The position numbers and the translations under genes are program-made. DNA of 64,000 nt from Halobacillus litoralis (GTDB taxonomy: Bacteria; Bacillota; Bacilli; Bacillales; Halobacillaceae), in NCBI RefSeq assembly GCF_009856415.1, contig NZ_WMEZ01000005.1, forward strand, positions 1 through 64,000, given 5' to 3'. A model generated the notes under the pieces. The model worked only from the letters and a program-made list of their open reading frames with translations, did no database searches and was not told where the DNA came from. This document shows, piece after piece, positions 32,618 to 39,051 of this stretch. The stretch's first letter is position 1. Each line of letters starts with the position of its first letter.

Positions 32618-32682
32618 GGACTTCAATGGGAATAGGTCCTTCTGTGCGTCTATTTTTTTGAACATTCTATTCCATGAAGTCC
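32618..32682. repeat. Long inverted repeat between mnt and tetR
   Basis: GGACTTCAATGGGAATA and TATTCCATGAAGTCC pair with two one-base bulges around a 33-base loop. On the minus strand it follows the tetR stop closely and could serve as its terminator, though the loop is large and the T run is weak. Confidence 0.6.
32626..32661 (+). CDS. Possible 11-residue peptide in a hairpin
   Basis: ATG with a perfect AAAGGAGG 6-7 bases upstream opens MGIGPSVRLFF, then TGA. The ribosome site and start codon lie on the left arm of a long inverted repeat (GGACTTCA...TGAAGTCC, 32618-32634 with 32668-32682), so access could be controlled by folding. It may be a regulated peptide, part of a small RNA, or chance in the tetR terminator region. 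Confidence 0.3.
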   Translation: MGIGPSVRLFF

Positions 32683-32704
32683 TGAAGTAACGTATGGCTC
32701 TGCG

Positions 32705-33271
32705 TCAATCTAAATAAGAAAAACCATAATTAATGAAGTGGTTGATCATGACCGCCATCTCTCTCGGCGACTGATCCATATCTCTTTCAATCCAATCTTT
32801 GATGACATGAATGGCTCCACTGATTACAAATGAGCTCAAATACTCGGATTCCTGTTTGTTCGCCACATGCTCGTCCATCCAATTGTTCCTCATGAATCCC
32901 CGTGTCAGGTCCATCATTCGTTTTTCAAAAGTCGGAGCCGCTTCTTTATTGAGCAACGTCTGGAACATGAGTTTGTTTTCAATGACATATTCCAAAATCT
33001 TTTCAGTCATCTGAATGGATTCTTCTTCATGTTCGTAGTTATAGCTGTGCAGGTAGCGGTTCATATCGTCGGTGATTTCTTCTTCGATCTTACTGAGCAG
33101 GTCGTAATGGTCGGAATAATGGGTGTAGAAGGTCGAGCGGTTAATATCAGCAAGCCCACACAATTCTTTTACAGTAATATCGGAGATGGGCTTATCCGCA
33201 AGCAAGCTGATCAAACTTTCCTTTAATACTTTTCTTGTATATTTTTTTCGGCGGTCGAGTTTTTCGTTCAT
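32705..33271 (-). CDS. TetR/AcrR family regulator
   Basis: A 188-residue repressor. The N-terminal HTH is clear: KYTRKVLKESLISLLADKPISDITVKELCGLADINRSTFYTHYSDHYDLLSKIEEE (key recognition helix INRSTFYTHYS, about 40-50). The C-terminal domain is the TetR_C_7 (DhaS-like) type ending in MINHFINYGFSYLD. It is transcribed divergently from the MMPL exporter 160-220 bases away, so it most likely controls that exporter. The shared upstream region contains a TATCCAACAC and CCAACACA repeat that could be its operator. Confidence 0.88.
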   Translation of the reverse strand: MNEKLDRRKKYTRKVLKESLISLLADKPISDITVKELCGLADINRSTFYTHYSDHYDLLSKIEEEITDDMNRYLHSYNYEHEEESIQMTEKILEYVIENKLMFQTLLNKEAAPTFEKRMMDLTRGFMRNNWMDEHVANKQESEYLSSFVISGAIHVIKDWIERDMDQSPREMAVMINHFINYGFSYLD

Positions 33272-33486
33272 CGTTCTGGCCCCTTTTTGTTACATTTCTG
33301 TGACAATCCAACACAAAATAAAGTTATGTTGGGAAACTGACGGTAGTTAGGAAACTGTTTGTTGAATATCCAACACGGTGTTAATAAAATGATACAATGT
33401 ATGAATGTCATTTGCAAGAGAGGTGAGGCCTTATTGGCTGGGCATCAAGAATCATTAAACGTAAGAAAAGCATTGTCATCATTTTT

Positions 33487-35487
33487 ATGATTTTAACCAT
33501 TCTCAGTACGGTAGCGCAGTTCGGGGTATCGGTCAATTACAATATGGTCGATTACCTGCCGGAAAATTCTCCGTCCATGCAGGCGATGGAGTTGATGGAG
33601 GAAGAGTTTGATGAACCGGTGGAAAATACCCGGGTCCTGATTCGGGACATCTCCGTTACCGAGGCATTAAGTTATAAAGAAGACCTCGATTCGATCGAAG
33701 GTGTCACCAATGTAATGTGGCTCGATGATGTCATCGATTTGAAAGTTCCGCTGGAAATGGCAGACTCAGATACTGTTGAAACGTATTACCAGGAACGGGC
33801 GGCTCTTTTTTCTGTGACAATTGAAGAAGGGTACGAAGTGGAAGCGACCGATGCCATTTATGATTTGATCGGTGAAGAAAATGCAGTCGCAGGTGAAGCG
33901 GTCAACACAGCGGTTTCGCAGAAGATGGCGGGTAGCGAGTCGATGTATGCGGCAGCACTACTTGTTCCGATCATTATCCTCATATTGATTTTGTCCACGA
34001 CATCGTGGATGGAACCAGTCTTCTTTTTAACGGCAATCGGTGTTTCTGTCCTGATTAACTTGGGGACGAATATCTTCATCGGAGAGGTATCATTTGTCAC
34101 CCAATCGGTCGCACCGATTTTACAACTCGCGGTGTCGCTCGACTATGCGATCTTCCTATTGCATAGTTTTTCGGATTATCGAAAAGAAGTGTCCGACCCT
34201 AAGGAAGCCATGCAACTTGCGATGAAAAGGTCGTTCCCGGCGATCATTGCCAGTGCATCGACGACCTTCTTCGGGTTTACGGCTCTCACGTTCATGGACT
34301 TCGGTATTGGGGCAGACTTAGGTCTCAACCTGCTGAAGGGAATCCTGCTGAGCTTCCTCAGTGTGATGATTTTCCTTCCAGCGTTGACGCTGATGTTCTA
34401 TCACTGGATTGACCGCACGCAGCACCGTCCATTCGTTCCGGATTTTAAAGGGATCGGAAAACGTGTCATGAAATTCCGTATTCCAAGTTTGATTTTCGTC
34501 CTCTTGATTATCGTTCCTGCCTTTTTGGCGCAAAGTGAAACTTCTTTCATATATGGAACGGGTGAGCACCCTGAAAACACAAGGGCAGGGCAAGATGCGA
34601 GAGCGATTCAGGAGGAGTTCGGAAAGAACATGCCGATGGTCCTGCTCGTACCTGAAGGTGACAGAGCCAAGGAAGAGGAGCTTGTACGTGAGCTGGAAAA
34701 CCTCCCGCTTGTTTCAAGTGTCATCTCCTACGTCAACATGGTCAGCCCGGCGATCCCGCCCGCTTATCTGGAAGAGTCGATCACGGAATCGTTTTATTCA
34801 GAGAACTATGCACGAATCACTCTTTACACCGAAACGGATGCAGAGGGGGAGGAAGCTTTTTCTCTTATAGAGAAAATCAAGGAGACCACCAACAGCTATT
34901 ATGATGAAACACATATGCTCGGTGAAAGTGTTACCTTGTATGATATGAAAAATATTGTCCAGGAGGATAACCGGCTCGTCAATATTTTGACAGTGGTGAC
35001 GGTGGCCCTCGTCCTGCTGCTCACGTTCCGTTCAATTTCCATCCCTGTCGTCCTGCTTGTGACCATTCAGGCTTCCGTATGGATCAACTTGTCGTTCCCG
35101 TACTTTATGGATACCTCGCTTGTCTACGTGGGTTATCTCTTAATCAGTACGATCCAGCTCGCGGCGACGGTGGACTACGCCATTTTGTTTACGGAAAACT
35201 ATAATCATTTAAGAAAAGAAATGCCTGCCTTGAAGGCAATCAAGAAGACGATTGATGATAAGATTTTTGCCATTTTTGTATCAGCGGCCATTTTGTCGAG
35301 TGTCGGATTCATTTTATGGATCACATCCTCAAATCCGATTGTATCTTCTATCGGACTGCTGTTAGGACGTGGAGCCCTGCTTGCCTTCCTTATGGTCGTG
35401 TTTGTGCTTCCGGCCCTGCTCGTCATCTTTGACCGTGTGATAAAAAGAACGACTTGGAAAGCTAACTTTTATAAGGAGGAGAAGTGA
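33487..35487 (+). CDS. MMPL/RND-family exporter
   Basis: A 666-residue (as called) RND-superfamily membrane exporter with two halves, each one helix, a large external domain, then five helices. Conserved blocks are SVAPILQLAVSLDYAIFLLHSF and its repeat ISTIQLAATVDYAILFTENY (the proton-relay Asp-Tyr motif). These proteins export lipids or hydrophobic compounds. The first ATG at 33487 lies inside TM1 and has no ribosome site. The same frame is open back to 33427 and encodes IGWASRIIKRKKSIVIIF before it, with GAGGTGAGG just before an ATT at 33433, so a non-ATG start is likely. Divergent from tetR; coupled to the next gene by a GTGA overlap. Confidence 0.88.
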   Translation: MILTILSTVAQFGVSVNYNMVDYLPENSPSMQAMELMEEEFDEPVENTRVLIRDISVTEALSYKEDLDSIEGVTNVMWLDDVIDLKVPLEMADSDTVETYYQERAALFSVTIEEGYEVEATDAIYDLIGEENAVAGEAVNTAVSQKMAGSESMYAAALLVPIIILILILSTTSWMEPVFFLTAIGVSVLINLGTNIFIGEVSFVTQSVAPILQLAVSLDYAIFLLHSFSDYRKEVSDPKEAMQLAMKRSFPAIIASASTTFFGFTALTFMDFGIGADLGLNLLKGILLSFLSVMIFLPALTLMFYHWIDRTQHRPFVPDFKGIGKRVMKFRIPSLIFVLLIIVPAFLAQSETSFIYGTGEHPENTRAGQDARAIQEEFGKNMPMVLLVPEGDRAKEEELVRELENLPLVSSVISYVNMVSPAIPPAYLEESITESFYSENYARITLYTETDAEGEEAFSLIEKIKETTNSYYDETHMLGESVTLYDMKNIVQEDNRLVNILTVVTVALVLLLTFRSISIPVVLLVTIQASVWINLSFPYFMDTSLVYVGYLLISTIQLAATVDYAILFTENYNHLRKEMPALKAIKKTIDDKIFAIFVSAAILSSVGFILWITSSNPIVSSIGLLLGRGALLAFLMVVFVLPALLVIFDRVIKRTTWKANFYKEEK

Positions 35488-37298
35488 GGATGAGATTCAA
35501 ACGTGCGACAGCGATGTTCACAGCATTTCTTCTCGTCTTGCCGACCGTTCCTGTTTCGGCAGAGGACAATGGAAAAACAGAGCCGGAAACGGGAGGCTCC
35601 TACTCGAAAAAGCATGAAGTGGTGTACACCACGCTTGATGCTTCCGGCGATCAAGAAGAAATGTACGTCGTCAACAATTTTACAATCGAAGAGACAGGAA
35701 AAATCGTCGATTACGGACCCTATACCAGTGTTCAAAATCTGACAGATGTCACAGAAATTGAGCATCAGGAAGAAAGAGTCGAAATGACTGCAAAAGAAGA
35801 AGAGTATTACTATCAAGGCAATCTGGAAGGCAAGCCACTGCCTTGGAATATCAACATTTCTTATGTATTAGATGGAGAATCCATGAAACCTGAAGAGCTG
35901 GTCGGAAAAGATGGCAAACTCAAAGTGAGCGTGGATACAACGAAAAATGAAAAGGCGGACGAGAGCTTTTTCAATAATTACTTGATGCAAATTACGATGA
36001 AGCTGGATTCCATGATTTATGAAAACATTCAAGCTCCTGAAGGGACAATCGCAAATGCTGGTAAAGACCGGCAAGTGACTTTCACTGTCATGCCTGAAAA
36101 AGAAGGCAGCTTCACTATGACCGCGGACGTCACCGACTTGGAGATGGAAAGCATTGAATTTGCAGCGATTCCATCCTCCATGTCCATAGATGCCCCGGAT
36201 ATCGGTGGAATGAGGAACGACATGGGCTCGTTGTCAAATGCGACGGCTGAAATTAACAATGGTGTTGGTGAACTCAAAAATGGAATCGCTGAACTGAATG
36301 ATGGCGTTGCTAACCTTTATAACGGTTCAGAACAGTTTAAAAGCGGCATCCAGGGATTGAGCAATGGTTCTTCAGAGCTTGTTGAAGGATCAGCTTCTAT
36401 TCATAACGCTTTGCAACAGATGAACGAGGCGGTCGCTTCTGGATCTGGTGACGTGAACGTGAGCGATATTACCAAAATGGAAGATGGGTTGCGTCAGCTT
36501 TCTACAGGTTTGAATGAGGTCGAAAAAGGATTGACGAATTTGAAGGAACAGTATGGGCAGGCCCATCAGGCACTGACGCAGTCCATTGAAGCGATTCCTG
36601 AGTATCAGATCTCTGAACGGGAAATCCAGGCTTTGCGTGAAAGCGGGGCGAACCCGGAAGTCGTCAACAAGCTGATTGAAACATATCAGGCAGCTCAAAC
36701 GGCCAAAGGTACGTTCGCGAATGTGAAAGAAGCCTATCAAGCGGTCGGACCTGCTTTAGAACAGAGTGCCGGATCCTTGAATGAAATGAGTACCAACTTG
36801 AATACGGTGGCAGACCAAATCGGTACCAGTATGGAAAATTTAGATATCGGTGAGTCAGTGGAACAGTTGCAGGAAGGGTTACAGTCTCTATTATCGAAAT
36901 ATGGTGAATTCCATTCTGGACTCAAGGAGTACACGGGTGGGGTTGACCAGTTGGCAGGATCCTATGCAGACATTCACAGCGGCATTGGAGGTTTGACGAA
37001 CGGAACTTCTGAACTTGAAAATGGAGCCACAGAACTCCACGAAGGCACATCTGAATTAGCTTCCAGTACCAGTGATTTGCCTGGTCAGATGGATTCAGAG
37101 ATTGAACAAATGGTTGAAGAATACGATAAATCCGATTTCGAACCAACATCATTTGTTTCCGAGAAGAATAAAAAAGTCGGATCGGTGCAGTTCGTCATTA
37201 AAACCGAAAGCATCAAAAAGGACGAAGAACAAGAAGAAGCTCCAAAGAAGGAAGAGGAAAAGAGCTTCTGGGATCGGTTGTTGGATTTGTTCAGGTAA
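35484..37298 (+). CDS. Secreted YhgE-like coiled protein, MMPL partner
   Basis: A 604-residue exported protein. The signal peptide is MRMRFKRATAMFTAFLLVLPTVPVSA, shown by its FLLVLPTVPVSA|ED end (about residue 26). A beta-rich N-terminal part is followed by about 300 residues of heptad-like repeats with the recurring N/L-x-G-x-x-x-L-x-x-G motif (INNGVGELKNGIAELNDGV, GTSELENGATELHEG), as in YhgE/Pip-type and phage-infection proteins. There is no C-terminal helix; the tail is charged, ending FWDRLLDLFR. The start GTG overlaps the MMPL stop, with AAGGAGG 6 bases upstream, so the two are co-translated. Probably a wall- or membrane-side partner of the exporter. Confidence 0.8.
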   Translation: MRMRFKRATAMFTAFLLVLPTVPVSAEDNGKTEPETGGSYSKKHEVVYTTLDASGDQEEMYVVNNFTIEETGKIVDYGPYTSVQNLTDVTEIEHQEERVEMTAKEEEYYYQGNLEGKPLPWNINISYVLDGESMKPEELVGKDGKLKVSVDTTKNEKADESFFNNYLMQITMKLDSMIYENIQAPEGTIANAGKDRQVTFTVMPEKEGSFTMTADVTDLEMESIEFAAIPSSMSIDAPDIGGMRNDMGSLSNATAEINNGVGELKNGIAELNDGVANLYNGSEQFKSGIQGLSNGSSELVEGSASIHNALQQMNEAVASGSGDVNVSDITKMEDGLRQLSTGLNEVEKGLTNLKEQYGQAHQALTQSIEAIPEYQISEREIQALRESGANPEVVNKLIETYQAAQTAKGTFANVKEAYQAVGPALEQSAGSLNEMSTNLNTVADQIGTSMENLDIGESVEQLQEGLQSLLSKYGEFHSGLKEYTGGVDQLAGSYADIHSGIGGLTNGTSELENGATELHEGTSELASSTSDLPGQMDSEIEQMVEEYDKSDFEPTSFVSEKNKKVGSVQFVIKTESIKKDEEQEEAPKKEEEKSFWDRLLDLFR

Positions 37299-37305
37299 GA
37301 AGGAG

Positions 37306-37342
37306 TCTTCTCTCAACTTTGGTTGAGGGGGGGCTTTTTTTA
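37306..37342 (+). terminator. Terminator after the MMPL operon
   Basis: CTCTCAAC pairs with GTTGAGGG over 4 bases in a GC-rich stem, followed by seven T. Confidence 0.7.
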
Positions 37343-37464
37343 TTGCCAAAGAGAAGGAGCCCCGTGCAGGCCGTCCTCCTCCCAAGATGTATGAATTCTT
37401 AGCTCGACGCTCAAATTAAGGGTAGAAATTTGAAGATTCAGGAGAAAGAAAAAGGGGTTTAATT

Positions 37465-38484
37465 ATGAGCAATAAAAAGGTTGATTTAACGGCAGCTGAA
37501 CTAGGAAGCCTATGGACTTCGTATCTTTATGACAGCATGAGTCTCCAGTTCGTTAAATACATGTATGAAAAAGTACGGGATGAGGATGTCAAACCTCTTA
37601 TAAAAAAAGCGGTCAAAATTTCAGAGCAGCACGTTCATAAAATCGAATCGATATTCAAAAAGGAAAATATCCCGATACCTTATGGGTTTTCGGAGAAGGA
37701 TGTGGAACTTCAAGCCCCTGATCTTTACACGGATACGTTTAAACTTACGTACATGTTACACATGGGACGAGTCGGGATGATCGTACACACAGGTAATTTA
37801 TCTGTGGCTTCAAGGAGAGACGTACAGGATTTTTACGGGCATGCCTTGAACCAGGTACAGAACTTGTATCGGTCGGCATCCGAAACGGCCTTGGAAAAAG
37901 GGTTGTTTTTAAAGAGACCTTATATTCCCTATCCGAAGCAATTTTCTTTTGTTAATGATACCGGGTACTTGAAAGGAATCAATCCACTAAAAAATCACCG
38001 GATTCTCAATGCTATTGAAATCACTCATTTGAGCTTGAATATCGAGACAAATCAAATTGGAATCATGCTCACTTCAAGCTTTATGCAGTCATCGCAATCC
38101 CAAGAAGTGAGCAAATACATGAAACGTGGGAAAGAAATTTCAAAGAAACATATCGATGTTCTTTCAAAGACATTATTGAAAGATGATATTCAGGCGCCGA
38201 TTTCTGCTAATCATGCGATTACAGATAGTACGACGCCCGTCTTCTCGGATAAATTGATGATGTTCCAAGTGAGCCTTCTGAATTCAGCCGGTTTCGGAAA
38301 TTATGCTACGGCAGCCGCTGCCAGCCAGAGAAGTGACCTCACATTGAATTATGAAAGACTTTCAGCAGAAATTGGCCAATATGCCCATGACGGGGCAGAA
38401 ATCATGATTAAGAACAAGTGGTTGGAAGAGCCTCCTTCGGCCCCTGATCGTGACCAGCTGGGCAAAGGATTGAAAAGGAAATAA
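37465..38484 (+). CDS. DUF3231 family protein
   Basis: A 339-residue protein made of two four-helix-bundle halves, the layout of the DUF3231 family common in Bacillaceae. Half 1 begins LTAAELGSLWTSYLYDSM, half 2 begins ILNAIEITHLSLNIETNQIGIML. Both have the helix with E/Q-H-V-x-x-I (SEQHVHKIESIFKKENIPIP and SKKHIDVLSKTLLKDDIQAP). It is ferritin-like in appearance, but a full set of iron ligands is not evident. Some relatives are spore-associated; the function is unknown. AAAGGGG lies 7 bases before the ATG. Single gene. Confidence 0.85.
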   Translation: MSNKKVDLTAAELGSLWTSYLYDSMSLQFVKYMYEKVRDEDVKPLIKKAVKISEQHVHKIESIFKKENIPIPYGFSEKDVELQAPDLYTDTFKLTYMLHMGRVGMIVHTGNLSVASRRDVQDFYGHALNQVQNLYRSASETALEKGLFLKRPYIPYPKQFSFVNDTGYLKGINPLKNHRILNAIEITHLSLNIETNQIGIMLTSSFMQSSQSQEVSKYMKRGKEISKKHIDVLSKTLLKDDIQAPISANHAITDSTTPVFSDKLMMFQVSLLNSAGFGNYATAAAASQRSDLTLNYERLSAEIGQYAHDGAEIMIKNKWLEEPPSAPDRDQLGKGLKRK

Positions 38485-38498
38485 GGGGATAGAAAAAA

Positions 38499-38558
38499 GA
38501 TCAGACCTGTTGTCCAAGTGCTCCGTGTTCGAGCACATGGATATCAGGTCATTTTTAT
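38499..38558 (+). terminator. Terminator after the DUF3231 gene
   Basis: ACCTG...GTGCTC pairs with GAGCAC...CAGGT as a long interrupted stem with loop CGTGTTC, followed by ATTTTTA. Confidence 0.7.
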
Positions 38559-38560
38559 AT

Positions 38561-38576
38561 TCAAATGACTATTTGA
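38561..38576 (+). promoter_or_regulatory. CadC-type operator 1
   Basis: TCAAATGACTATTTGA is a near-perfect palindrome like the remembered CadC operator core TCAAATAAATATTTGA. It lies just upstream of the -35 element. Confidence 0.65.
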
Positions 38577-38585
38577 TTATTATCA

Positions 38586-38615
38586 TTGACGAAGTGGGAA
38601 AAGAGGGCATACACT
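38586..38615 (+). promoter_or_regulatory. Promoter of the cadC-cadA operon
   Basis: TTGACG, 18 bases, TACACT, placed between the two CadC-like operators. Confidence 0.5.
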
Positions 38616-38626
38616 ATATTTAAACA

Positions 38627-38643
38627 TTAAAACGACTATTTGA
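38627..38643 (+). promoter_or_regulatory. CadC-type operator 2 (half degenerate)
   Basis: TTAAAACGACTATTTGA keeps the right half ATTTGA and a GACTATTTGA block identical to operator 1, with a weaker left half. Downstream of the -10, it would block transcription. Confidence 0.5.
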
Positions 38644-38658
38644 ATGAAGGTGACTACA

Positions 38659-39030
38659 TTGAGTGAAAACGTTGTGAAGAAAGCACCGAAAGATACGTGC
38701 GATACTTTTTGTTATGATGAAGAACTTGTCCAAAGAGTCCAGCCGAAGGTGGATGAAGTCCTTGGTGTGGAGCTGATTTTCAAAGCGCTTTCCGATGCCA
38801 CGCGCTTAAAAATCGCGTATGCCCTGACACTTGAAAACGAGCTTTGTGTGTGTGATGTAGCGAACATCATCGGTTCAACGACAGCCACTGCTTCGCACCA
38901 CCTCCGGTTACTGCGCAATATGAAATTGGCCAAATACCGGAAGGAAGGGAAGCTCGTTTTCTATTCTTTGGCTGACGAGCATGTCCACCAGTTGGTTTCT
39001 ATTGCGATTCAACATTCGAATGAAGTATAG
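38659..39030 (+). CDS. cadC: CadC-type Cd/Pb/Zn-responsive ArsR repressor
   Basis: A 123-residue winged-helix repressor that releases DNA when it binds Cd, Pb or Zn. The regulatory thiol site is visible: Cys14 and Cys18 in the N-terminal arm (DTCDTFCYDE) and Cys63 and Cys65 in ELCVCDVANIIG. The recognition helix is STTATASHHLRLLRNMKLA. The C-terminal DEHVHQLVSIAIQH gives the second (Zn) site. The start is TTG 38659, with GAAGGTGA 5 bases upstream; ATG 38644 is the alternative. It precedes cadA by about 20 bases in the same operon and is probably autoregulated through the two operators. Confidence 0.9.
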   Translation: MSENVVKKAPKDTCDTFCYDEELVQRVQPKVDEVLGVELIFKALSDATRLKIAYALTLENELCVCDVANIIGSTTATASHHLRLLRNMKLAKYRKEGKLVFYSLADEHVHQLVSIAIQHSNEV

Positions 39031-39051
39031 AGAAAAACTGAGGTGAGAGGA

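Larger units (their letters stand above)
32321..32704. other. Regulatory region upstream of the manganese operon
   Basis: This 384-base stretch contains two tandem minus-strand promoters with MntR-like boxes, an imperfect 27-base direct repeat (32470-32497 and 32538-32565, the duplicated promoter core) and a plus-strand mini reading frame inside a long inverted repeat (32611-32683). Confidence 0.6.
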
